Below, in pieces: positions 52,201-59,871 of a DNA stretch of 64,000 bases. Source of the stretch: Peptococcaceae bacterium UBA5752. GTDB taxonomy: Bacteria > Bacillota > Dehalobacteriia > UBA4068. Positions within the stretch are counted from its first letter, which is position 1. The number at the start of each line of letters is the position of its first letter. The translations under genes were made by a program, and so were the position numbers. The DNA lies in NCBI GenBank assembly GCA_002419055.1, contig DIFI01000013.1:62001-126000 (forward strand), read 5' to 3'. The notes below the pieces were generated by a model that was not told the DNA's origin, made no database searches, and saw only the letters and a list, made by a program, of their open reading frames with translations.

Positions 52201-54546
52201 GTCTGTAACCACGGCGCTGGTGGCGGCATAGGAAATGTTAGAAGCAATGTCAGTGTAGATCGCTGAAAGCGTTGTTGAATCCGTCGTGTTAAAGAAATGA
52301 TTGGCATCGGTTGCACAGCTTTGCAAAGTGGATGTGCCTGTTGTACCCGCGCTTAATGCGATGGTGTAAACTTTATAACCGGCGGTCTTGGCGTTCTGCG
52401 CTTCATTGATGGCACTGGTATTATGATTTACAGTGCTTGATATTTTGGCTGATACAACTCCGTGCGTTGCGCAATTATAATTATTATATGTATATGTATA
52501 ATTGGCCGTGCTGGAACCGGTATAGCCGATGACAGCCCCGTCAATAAATGAGTTGTAGCCGCTCTTTAAGGTGCCCGTTCCTACATGGTTAGTGGCTGTA
52601 TGGTTATTCCAAGTAACCGAACTATAACTACTTGCATCGGGATAGTTGCTTTGCGTCGCATCGCCGTCGCTCAAAAATACGATGTACTTATTGCTGGCGG
52701 TGCTGCTTGCCAGTAATTGCTCCGCTTCATAAAATCCGTCCTGAGTATTGGTAGCATAATCTGATGAAAGAGCATTGATTGCAGTTGTCAATGTGGATGC
52801 GCTGCTGGTAAATGCTTGCCTTACCGCCCCATTGCTGCTAAAGCTCACCAACGCTATGCGGGTATTGCCGCTGTTGCCGGGCGGTAACAGATTATTAACA
52901 AAATTAATTGCTGCAGCCTTCGCGTTCACTAATCTGCTACTTTGGTCCATACTCAACGAGCAGTCGACGACCAAAATAACATCGGAAGAGGTTACGAGAT
53001 CCTTGGCATCAACGCGCACATTGACTAACCATGATCCGTTACCCTGCGCTGTCGCTGTTTTGTGCAGATAAACCTCGCCAGGAACAACATCATCATTATT
53101 TTCTTGTTCATTCCACTGAGCGAAAAGAGTATGCGTCGTACTAACAGTAACCACAGTATCTGCTGTGATTTTTGCACCTCCTGACGCTGCCGTATACCAA
53201 CCTTTAAAATCGTAACCGGATTTTGATACCGTTGGCAACGTTCCGTAGTTTGATCCTATAGCCAAACTAATGTCATCCGGGGTAGGCGTGCCGCCCTGTG
53301 TATTGAATTTTACCGTAACTGCCTCAGTCCAATGAGCAAACAACGTATGATCTGCTGTCGCTATTACCTCGGTATCTTCTGTAACCAGCGTTTCGTCCGG
53401 AGCATCCGTATACCAGCCGGCAAAAATAAAGCCATCCTTGGTCACCGTCGGCAGGGTGCCGTAATCTTGCCCAATGATAACGGCCTTACTCGCCGGATCA
53501 GGTGTCGAACCATCCTGCGAATCAAAACCTGCCGTGACGGCCCACTGAGCAAACAGCGTATGATCGGAGGCGGTAGTAACCTCAGTATCTTCTGTAACAA
53601 ACTCCCCACCTACAGTATCTGTAGACCAACCGGCAAAAATATAGCCATCCTTTGTCGCCGTTGGCAGTGTTCCGTAATCGGACCCGTATGTAACATTAAT
53701 ATTTGCCGGCGCCGGATCTACGCCGCCCTGTGTATTAAAACTTACTTCATATTGATTGGCAACCCAAACTGCATACAGCGTTACATCGTCATTCGGCATC
53801 GGGAATGTTTCGGTGCCGCTGCCGGTATATACGGCTGTATCACCGCTGTCATCTGTATCCCAACCGGAAAAAGCATAGCCCTCATTTAACATAGAGCCCG
53901 CAGACATAATAGTAACGGTACTGCCTCCGGTATATGAATTGTTATCAACCGGAGCGTCTGTTCCGCCGTTTGCATCATATGTTACGGTGTTAGCTTCGGT
54001 GTAGTAAACCTTAACCTGAACATGGTCAAGGCGATTATTGTTACCTGAGGATGTAACGCAAACGCTAAGGTTATTGATATTATCTGCTGTCCAGTCGCTA
54101 TATCCCCAAGTATTAGTATCGCCACCAAGAACAATGTATGTATCAGTATCGTTATTCGTCAGGGCACTGGAAGTTATTGAATTTCCAGCGGTAGCCGAAT
54201 CGTTATATAGTTGGACACTAAATGTACGTGTGCCACCGCCAGGCTGTCTTATGGCGTCAATACGTACTTCAATACCATCTATTTTTGCTCCTTCCGGCAC
54301 TGAAAAATCATCAAACGAATAGGTTGCATAACTGTTGTTATTAAAAACAGCATAATAATCATCTTGATCTAACGCATAGTCTGCATGATCAACACCGCTT
54401 GATTCAACAATACCAGTCGCATCGTTCCAACCCGAATTTGCTGCATACGCCAGTCCCGTAAAAACAATACTTAATGCTAAAACCATAAAAAACAAAACGA
54501 TGAATTTCTTACTTTTTATCCCCATAATATTAGTTTGATTAACCAT
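49237..54546 (-). CDS. Giant SLH adhesin-like protein with VWA, InlB-type repeats and MBG domains
   Basis: A 1769-residue cell-surface protein. Signal peptide to about residue 35. A beta-sandwich spans about 40-182. Four InlB B-repeat (List-Bact-rpt) domains at about 187-480 contain GYxFxGWxT and TLFAQW. A von Willebrand A domain at about 500-800 has the MIDAS motif DCSLS in VILVVDCSLSMDQSS. Several MBG-type repeats follow at about 1000-1540 (VADKSKTYGAADPAFTGT and kin). Three SLH repeats at about 1550-1715 (IKGYPDGDIRPLGEITREE, ITGYPDGTFRPEEPITRAE, IKGYEDGTFRPDNNITRAE) anchor it. A roughly 55-residue tail rich in Trp and Tyr follows the SLH repeats. AAAGGTG precedes ATG 54546. A 28-codon ORF lies 30 bases upstream. 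It probably mediates adhesion or matrix contacts. Confidence 0.9.
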   Translation of the reverse strand: MVNQTNIMGIKSKKFIVLFFMVLALSIVFTGLAYAANSGWNDATGIVESSGVDHADYALDQDDYYAVFNNNSYATYSFDDFSVPEGAKIDGIEVRIDAIRQPGGGTRTFSVQLYNDSATAGNSITSSALTNNDTDTYIVLGGDTNTWGYSDWTADNINNLSVCVTSSGNNNRLDHVQVKVYYTEANTVTYDANGGTDAPVDNNSYTGGSTVTIMSAGSMLNEGYAFSGWDTDDSGDTAVYTGSGTETFPMPNDDVTLYAVWVANQYEVSFNTQGGVDPAPANINVTYGSDYGTLPTATKDGYIFAGWSTDTVGGEFVTEDTEVTTASDHTLFAQWAVTAGFDSQDGSTPDPASKAVIIGQDYGTLPTVTKDGFIFAGWYTDAPDETLVTEDTEVIATADHTLFAHWTEAVTVKFNTQGGTPTPDDISLAIGSNYGTLPTVSKSGYDFKGWYTAASGGAKITADTVVTVSTTHTLFAQWNEQENNDDVVPGEVYLHKTATAQGNGSWLVNVRVDAKDLVTSSDVILVVDCSLSMDQSSRLVNAKAAAINFVNNLLPPGNSGNTRIALVSFSSNGAVRQAFTSSASTLTTAINALSSDYATNTQDGFYEAEQLLASSTASNKYIVFLSDGDATQSNYPDASSYSSVTWNNHTATNHVGTGTLKSGYNSFIDGAVIGYTGSSTANYTYTYNNYNCATHGVVSAKISSTVNHNTSAINEAQNAKTAGYKVYTIALSAGTTGTSTLQSCATDANHFFNTTDSTTLSAIYTDIASNISYAATSAVVTDPMGDKFNLVGDASNITITDKNGNVVGTASYNAATETITWNIGTITEAMSPIKMSYYVTIDPSALPGVTYPTNKETPMSYKDVDGDSTIKQFPIPEAGVNAGTVYVNCYLVDSHGHMITDLGLVTSDRTQAKVLQSTSTTVAYGDTLHVVADSTISVGGKTYAFYSSHSQCDDSPQDILINSANSQVYLYYAYKETADNISAAGYNEVYDGAAHSITVNGADAYTLYYSTDQSTWKTTKPTYTNVTNGAVTVYVQARNGEALVATTSATVNITKANVTIDVANSSKAFGQSDPIFIGTAVGLVNNTDLGTIIYTRTNAGINDVGTYTDVLDASYTANGNYNVTVTKGDFVITKSDFMTVGADNVVKTYDGHSYGVSATASVAGSTIKYWDGTGYTLDASPTRTNVGELEVKFQATNPNYETKEGQATVTINKAAATITVADKSKTYGAADPAFTGTVVGLVDEDDLGTVTYSRIGDDEDAGTYADVLNAAFTANGNYEVTVVKGDFTVDKATVTIDVADSSKVFGESDPIFIGTVSGLVNDDDLGSISYNRANATVNDAGTYTEVISAAYTANSNYNVKVIKGDFVIFKSEFMTVGAENVVKIYDGQSYGVNATSNVSGATIKYWDGSDYTLTSSPTQTNVGTLIIKFQATDNNYYTVIGQATVTIDPAKITVTADAKTKYKGNADPAFTYTYTNGVNNEVPMFSGALSRDPGEVNGNYLINQNTLALIDNTSTGFIAKNYTLQYVSAFLTIKNKPTTTIDDEVPLSGGLEKEDHFAYIKGYPDGDIRPLGEITREEVATIFYRLLIDDVRDQFYTDKNTFSDVEASRWSNKAISTLAAGGIITGYPDGTFRPEEPITRAEFATIAARFDELSYTGTDKFSDIADHWAAKYINSSSEKGWIKGYEDGTFRPDNNITRAESVTLINRVLERLVNEAGLHANTKYWPDIVKSDWFYFDILESTNSHNYERALPTDVEAWTSITANKVWNE

Positions 54547-54576
54547 TATTTCATTTCACCTTTCCATAAATATTCA

Positions 54577-54663
54577 CTATACTTCCGAAAACATATATAA
54601 TAATAGGTTCGGTAAATCGGCTTGCAGCTGTTCGCGTAAATGACCACGACCTTTAATTACCAA
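54577..54663 (-). CDS. 28-residue small ORF leading the giant SLH gene
   Basis: TTG start at 54663 with a textbook AGGAGTG ribosome site six bases upstream, stop TAG at 54577-54579. The product begins VIKGRGHLREQLQADLPN after the initiator, continues with a hydrophobic LLLYMF segment and ends SEV. A candidate extended -10 promoter (TGATATAAT, 54687-54695) lies just upstream, so this would be the first reading frame of the SLH transcript. The amphipathic composition looks selected. It could be a leader peptide controlling the SLH gene or a true small protein. I do not recognise a family. Confidence 0.5.
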   Translation of the reverse strand: MVIKGRGHLREQLQADLPNLLLYMFSEV

Positions 54664-54686
54664 GATTACCACTCCTAATAAATAAA

Positions 54687-54695
54687 ATTATATCA
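54687..54695 (-). promoter_or_regulatory. Extended -10 promoter of the small ORF and SLH gene
   Basis: TGATATAAT on the minus strand is a perfect TATAAT with a TGn extension; no good -35 is seen. Transcription would begin near 54680, a few bases before the ribosome site of the small ORF. The rest of 54696-54879 carries the divergent response-regulator promoter. Confidence 0.5.
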
Positions 54696-54824
54696 GCATA
54701 TATGAGTATAAAAAATAATGGGATTTATTGCATCGCCCAAAAGGGTGATTTTCATTAGGGAAATATTTCGATAAATTTTGATAATATCATACTGTAACTG
54801 TGAATATTAATGTATTATTAATTA

Positions 54825-54853
54825 TTGTATATTATTATGTAGCATGTTATAAT
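54825..54853 (+). promoter_or_regulatory. Predicted promoter of the response regulator
   Basis: TTGTAT (54825-54830), 17 bases, TATAAT (54848-54853), 26 bases before ATG 54880. Confidence 0.6.
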
Positions 54854-54879
54854 ATCATAAGATGACAGGGGTGACAAAT

Positions 54880-55497
54880 ATGATAAGAATCATGATCGTA
54901 GAAGATCAGACTGTTATGCGGGATGCGCTTAAAAACAACCTATCAATTGTCGAAGATTTTGAAATTGTGGCAACATTAGGTGATTCTGACGTTGCCGTTT
55001 TATTCTGTGATAAAATTGATGTTGATTTGATATTAATGGACGTTTGCACCGAAAACGACTCAAGCGGCTTGGAGGCAGCCTCTGTAATCAAAAAAAAATA
55101 TCCCAATATTAAAATAGTTATGATGACCGGTATTCCTGAAATAACCTTTATAAACAAAGCTAAGGAAGCCAAGGCAGACAGCTTCTTATATAAATCAGTA
55201 AAAATTGAAGAACTTATCAGGTGTATACGCGACACCATGACCGGTATCTCATGTTATCCTTCCAACCCTACTCGGCAACTAGTACATAAAAACGATCATT
55301 TTACCGAAAGAGAAATGGAAATATTGCGACTGCTTTGCTCAGGTATGACACGCTCTGAGCTGCCTGAGGTATTAGGAATTTCCGAAAACTCCGTAAAGAC
55401 CCATATCTCTAACCTGCTATCCAAAACAGGTTACACAAAAATATCAAAACTGGCGTTATACGCAGTTTCAAGTGGATTAATTTATCCCAAAATATAA
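54880..55497 (+). CDS. NarL/FixJ-type response regulator
   Basis: A 205-residue DNA-binding response regulator. The receiver domain has MIVEDQ with its acidic pair, the phosphoacceptor Asp in LILMDVCTEND, MMTG and the conserved Lys in FLYKSV. The LuxR-type helix-turn-helix is FTEREMEILRLLCSGMTRSEL...GISENSVKTHISNLLSK. ATG 54880 has AGGGGTG upstream; ATG 54862 lacks a site. It is convergent with the membrane kinase at 55611 (terminators between) and divergent from the giant SLH gene, whose upstream region it may bind. Pairing with the neighbouring HisKA_3-like kinase is inferred from position and family. Confidence 0.92.
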   Translation: MIRIMIVEDQTVMRDALKNNLSIVEDFEIVATLGDSDVAVLFCDKIDVDLILMDVCTENDSSGLEAASVIKKKYPNIKIVMMTGIPEITFINKAKEAKADSFLYKSVKIEELIRCIRDTMTGISCYPSNPTRQLVHKNDHFTEREMEILRLLCSGMTRSELPEVLGISENSVKTHISNLLSKTGYTKISKLALYAVSSGLIYPKI

Positions 55498-55535
55498 ATA
55501 CCGCGGTTTCATCAGACCCGCGGTATGACTTTTGT
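55498..55535 (+). terminator. Terminator of the response regulator gene
   Basis: ATACCGCGG (55498-55506) pairs with CCGCGGTAT (55518-55526), followed by GACTTTTGT. The stem begins directly at the stop codon. Confidence 0.75.
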
Positions 55536-55573
55536 GATTTTAGTTAGAATTGACAGATATTTATGCCATATTA

Positions 55574-55603
55574 AGCATATCACTTTTGTGATATGCTATT
55601 TTA
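55574..55603. terminator. Hairpin between response regulator and kinase genes
   Basis: AGCATATCAC (55574-55583) and GTGATATGCT (55588-55597) form a perfect 10-base-pair stem with a TTTT loop, placed 14 bases past the kinase stop. The flank is ATTTTAAT on the plus side. Confidence 0.65.
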
Positions 55604-55610
55604 ATAATGT

Positions 55611-57032
55611 CTATTTGATGGGAATTTTAGCTTTAATACAAAAAGTTGGCTTAGTTATAATTGTTAATGAGCCGTTAACCTCGTCAAGCCAATAACGCAT
55701 GCTGCCAATACCTCCACCTTCATTTATATCTTCCGAAGAGAACACTCCATTATTTGATATTTCCATAGTGATATATTCCGTCTCATACGATATTTCCACT
55801 TTGATTTCTGTTGCTTGAGAATGACGAACAGCATTAATAGTTGCTTCTTTGATTATCCTATACATCAGCAACGCATATTCATTATTTTCCGGTAATGCTC
55901 CGTTGACTGTTATTATAATTCCAATATGATTAAAAGAAGAAATTATACTATTCAATAATTTGTCAGGTGACACTACATCTTCTTCTCTGATTTCAGACAT
56001 CCAGTTTGATATAAATTTATCTAATTTATTTAAATCTAGGGGCGTATTATCTTGGGTGGTCAATAGCTGATGAATTATTGATATATGGTACCCAAATACA
56101 TCATGAACATTATGCTTGATACGATTAAATTCTTCCTCTCGTTTAATATTTTCTAAATTGTCATATATGTAAAGTAAAGTGTCTCGTTTTTGTCTAATAT
56201 TATAATTATCGGTCTCTAATTTTTGAATAATCTGGTCTATCTCCGTCATATCGGCAGCGAATATTTGGGCGTATGCTTTATCACCGACTGCGATGGTATC
56301 TTTACTAAATGCCCAAGACCGACCATCAGGCATACGAAATAGCAACTGTTCTCCAAGGATTATTTTTTTAATTTGATCATTTTTTTGAAAGTGATTTAAA
56401 AAAATCCAAAATTTCTTCGCATTTAAGATATAATGACCTGTAATCATTTTACCAAGATTAAGCATAGTCTTATTGATTAATATAATTCTTCCGTTTTGTT
56501 GGCTAAACAAAAGTCCTTCAGGAAAACTGTCCAGACTTTCCTTAAAAGTTAAGCGAGTTATACTATGTCCTAACCGTCTATATTCTATAATCGATAGAAT
56601 TACTGCTCGAACTCCTAAAAACAATAACGATAAAATAAGAAAGAGTACGTATAAATTGTCATGAAGTATATCAAAGCAAGGCAAAGTAATTATAATAAAC
56701 ATCACAGTTATCACAGAGTATGGAGAATGATTACGAGTAAATATAACTATGCCAATAAAGATTGTTAAAATTGAAATCCATCGGATACCAAACCACTGGG
56801 CATAAAGCACATTTCCTTCCATTAACTGCAAATAGATGGTTATTATTTCCAAGTTAAGAATAAGTAAATGAATATCTATTCCTGCTTCAAATAATCTGTA
56901 TAATATTTTTTTAGGATCAAATTCTTTTAAGAAAGCAAAAAAAACAAGTATGGTTTGGGCTATTAATACAAATATTGCAAATATGACCAACAAAAAAAGT
57001 ATTGTGGAGGGAACAATATATAAGCTATTCAC
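55611..57032 (-). CDS. Membrane histidine kinase with PAS domain (NarX/DegS class)
   Basis: About 473 residues. Five to six transmembrane segments fill the first 150 residues, followed by a PAS-like domain (about 165-270, SFPEGLLFSQQNGRIILINK). A coiled-coil linker leads to the phosphoacceptor region RIKHNVHDVFGYHISIIHQLL, with the HD pair of HisKA_3. A HATPase domain has the N-box EATINAVRHSQA and G-box GGGIGSMRYWLDEVNG. Its class fits the NarL-type regulator 110 bases away. GGGAG abuts ATG 57041 and is nine bases from GTG 57032, so GTG 57032 is the better start. The gene is translationally coupled to the upstream receptor gene. Confidence 0.85.
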   Translation of the reverse strand: MNSLYIVPSTILFLLVIFAIFVLIAQTILVFFAFLKEFDPKKILYRLFEAGIDIHLLILNLEIITIYLQLMEGNVLYAQWFGIRWISILTIFIGIVIFTRNHSPYSVITVMFIIITLPCFDILHDNLYVLFLILSLLFLGVRAVILSIIEYRRLGHSITRLTFKESLDSFPEGLLFSQQNGRIILINKTMLNLGKMITGHYILNAKKFWIFLNHFQKNDQIKKIILGEQLLFRMPDGRSWAFSKDTIAVGDKAYAQIFAADMTEIDQIIQKLETDNYNIRQKRDTLLYIYDNLENIKREEEFNRIKHNVHDVFGYHISIIHQLLTTQDNTPLDLNKLDKFISNWMSEIREEDVVSPDKLLNSIISSFNHIGIIITVNGALPENNEYALLMYRIIKEATINAVRHSQATEIKVEISYETEYITMEISNNGVFSSEDINEGGGIGSMRYWLDEVNGSLTIITKPTFCIKAKIPIK

Positions 57033-59568
57033 TAATATCATCTCCCTTCGGTATTTCTAATACAAAATTAAACTGATTATCATCTTCGTTTTTTTCTATT
57101 TTTACAAGACCATCCGCTCTCCTAATCTGAGATAATAACGACTCCGACAAAGAAAAGTATTCCGAAGAAATAGATTCTTCTAATTCAATATCAACAAATA
57201 TCACCAATCTAATTTTGTTTTCACCCAATACAAATTGCCAAAAAATAAAGCTACCATTATATGGTAGTATTTTATCTAATAAATGTTGAAAATAATCATA
57301 AAATATCATGGCAGTTTCATATAATACTAATCCTGCGGGAGAATTACTGTTTGATCCATCTATACCTGCCGCTTTAGCACTATCCAATGATTCTGAACAA
57401 GCTTGTGTTATATCACCAAATAGAAGATAACCATTATTACGACTAATCAAAAGCAGGTTCATTTTTCTTTTGATATAACAAATCAGCAAATTCAGTTTCG
57501 CCATAATATATTTATCACGCTGCTGTTCTTCAGGATTTTCAGTCTGTGGTATTGAAGAAATCAATTCACGAACTGTTGCCATTTCTCCTCCAACAGCATT
57601 TTCTAATTTATTATAAATTATATTTCTCCATTTAATTTCCAAAAGTCCGCCTTTTACTTGATTTTCTTTTGTTAGGATTTCATTATCTTCATATATCTGG
57701 TAAGAAATCATTTCTAAAGCCTCTTTTAATTGTTTCAAGTTTCGCGTATCTTTTTGCCACACGGCATATCCACCATGTACCGGCTTAGAAGAAATCAATA
57801 TATGTTCATCTATCAAAAGATTGGTTACAGCTTTTTGTTCTGCAATTAATTTCTTAGTCGAAGAATCCAAAGGTGTAGCCTTCCCTGCCTTATATGCTAA
57901 AGATAAATCGTGTTTTAATATCTGCATATTCATATTTGCTGCTTTAAAAACTTTCACATATTGAATATTGCTAGGCATCAAACCGCTGCCTAGGCAAGAC
58001 TCCCAATATAGAAGAATCAAAATATCGATAATGAATCCCATTTCAGTATTGAAGATAAAATCTACTCGTTGTATGTATAAAATACAATATATAACCATTA
58101 TAACGACAATGGTGCAAGGAATACAAATACGCCATCTTACCGGTGAACGCCAACATCTGCTAAATAGCATTGCCAAATTGCCAAAACAAAGTGAACTAAC
58201 CCAAACTAGAATAATCCAGAACCCTTGGCCGTATTGATAATCTAACTGCCCTTCTAAACCATTAATAGGGAATATAAAAATTAAATGATGATAATCATTT
58301 GTTAAAACAAGCAAAAACAATCCCAGTGTTATACTGAAAGCTAAATTAAACCATAATGTAGAATTATTTTTTTCAGGAAGTTGGTTGATTGACCAAGCAA
58401 CCAAAAGTCCCAATACAGGAACCAGCAATTCGGGCAGAAAATAGGAATACCATAATAATCGTGATACTCGTGTTATATCGTAGGGGGAAAGCAGTACATA
58501 TACACAATGTATAATCACCCCAAAAAGTAAACAATAAACTATATAAAGTAAACCTTTTTGAATCCCTTTATTAACTATTCTTAATACTAAAGACGCACCC
58601 CAGGAGATAATTATTATTAATAATATCAGGTAATATATGATATTTCCTTGTCCATCATCTGCTAAATTTTGATGTGCCACAGTGATGTAGCGACTAACTT
58701 CACCGGAAATATCTTTGCAGGACTGAGAAAATGCTTTAGTGTTGGTTACAAATTTAGCATTATCATAGACTGAAGCATCAGGATAGATATCCTGATCGCA
58801 ATTTCCGTTTGCCAAACGATAACCGGCATTAATAAGGTCACTCTCCAGTTTTTCTTCATCAATAACTAGTTTTTCTGTTGACAACAACCCTTTCACAAAG
58901 GTCAACGTTCCCTCAACCGGAACAACTATTTCAATATTTCTACCTGATTTTATCAGCGATGCAGCCTGATAATCAAACATAATTGCTACCGAAGCATTGG
59001 CAAAATACTGATCCTTCTCTTTTTCAATATCTATTGTTTCGTCCAGTATTAGTCTATTTTCATTATTGAGCTTAGACAAAAGAAACATACACTGATCCAA
59101 TTGAAAATCCGGACCGTCCAGAGCACGCGATATGGCAAGCAGCGAATATTTATAATTATAAGTATTAGATATATTTACAACATCAGGTACACTAAGTAAG
59201 TCATACCAACCGTTAATTTTTGAATCAGTTTTATCCTTGTCAACAGCAATTATGACTGTAGCCATATAATGAGGATACCAGTAATCAGCTTTGCCTATTT
59301 GTAAATACGGATTTGCTTGAGTATCAAATGCTTCAACTGCGATAACATTATTTTCAAAACGGCTTAATACTGCGTTAGAATTATCAGTCTTAATAGTTCT
59401 GTCAGATATATTATCATAAAGACTGGGAACATACCCTGATGAGCTATCTTGACTACATACAATGTCTGCTTTGCTTGCTTTCATGAATATCTGATAATAC
59501 CCAAGAAATATGAAGCAGGAGCACAGTATAACAATAAATGGAACTAACATATATTTTTTCTTTTTCAT
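57025..59568 (-). CDS. Receptor with binding-protein-like domain, multi-pass membrane part and degenerate kinase tail
   Basis: An 847-residue protein. A signal anchor at about 7-27 precedes a periplasmic-binding-protein-like type 2 domain at about 35-310 (ADIVCSQDSSSG, KADYWYPHYMATVIIAV, ASVAIMFDYQAASLI, IEIVVPVEGTLTFVKGL). Seven or eight transmembrane segments follow at about 318-530. The cytoplasmic part (about 545-847) is alpha-helical and then resembles a kinase dimerisation plus HATPase fold (DYFQHLLDKILPYNGSFIF, IRRADGLVKIEKNEDDNQFNFVLEIPKG), but lacks a phosphoacceptor His motif, N-box Asn and glycine boxes. ATG 59568 follows GGAGGGGG; the frame upstream to 59622 is excluded by that site. 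Its end overlaps the kinase start. It looks like a sensor partner that feeds ligand information to the active kinase. Confidence 0.7.
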   Translation of the reverse strand: MKKKKYMLVPFIVILCSCFIFLGYYQIFMKASKADIVCSQDSSSGYVPSLYDNISDRTIKTDNSNAVLSRFENNVIAVEAFDTQANPYLQIGKADYWYPHYMATVIIAVDKDKTDSKINGWYDLLSVPDVVNISNTYNYKYSLLAISRALDGPDFQLDQCMFLLSKLNNENRLILDETIDIEKEKDQYFANASVAIMFDYQAASLIKSGRNIEIVVPVEGTLTFVKGLLSTEKLVIDEEKLESDLINAGYRLANGNCDQDIYPDASVYDNAKFVTNTKAFSQSCKDISGEVSRYITVAHQNLADDGQGNIIYYLILLIIIISWGASLVLRIVNKGIQKGLLYIVYCLLFGVIIHCVYVLLSPYDITRVSRLLWYSYFLPELLVPVLGLLVAWSINQLPEKNNSTLWFNLAFSITLGLFLLVLTNDYHHLIFIFPINGLEGQLDYQYGQGFWIILVWVSSLCFGNLAMLFSRCWRSPVRWRICIPCTIVVIMVIYCILYIQRVDFIFNTEMGFIIDILILLYWESCLGSGLMPSNIQYVKVFKAANMNMQILKHDLSLAYKAGKATPLDSSTKKLIAEQKAVTNLLIDEHILISSKPVHGGYAVWQKDTRNLKQLKEALEMISYQIYEDNEILTKENQVKGGLLEIKWRNIIYNKLENAVGGEMATVRELISSIPQTENPEEQQRDKYIMAKLNLLICYIKRKMNLLLISRNNGYLLFGDITQACSESLDSAKAAGIDGSNSNSPAGLVLYETAMIFYDYFQHLLDKILPYNGSFIFWQFVLGENKIRLVIFVDIELEESISSEYFSLSESLLSQIRRADGLVKIEKNEDDNQFNFVLEIPKGDDISE

Positions 59569-59871
59569 GCTCCCCCTCCTTCCTGTTGAGTAAGAAAACA
59601 ATAAAACGTCATATCTTGACAAGCATTATATCATTGTTAGAATATATTTTCAATTTCCTTTCGTGCATAAGCTTTTGAGCAGCAATTGATTAAGAATGAC
59701 AACAGAAATCACTATTGCAACCGGTTTCATTGTCATGCCAAATTCTGCTGATTAGACATAATATAGCATTGTTTACAAAATATTATGGATTTAGGAACAA
59801 ATAAGTAATTTCGTTAATCTAAATTGTATATATAAAAGAAAAGCAAATAATGGTCATAAGGAGAAAAGGAT

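Noticed and set aside
53332..53889. 185-codon plus-strand frame inside the giant SLH gene
   Set aside because: Its repeats mirror the InlB-type repeats of the real gene on the other strand.
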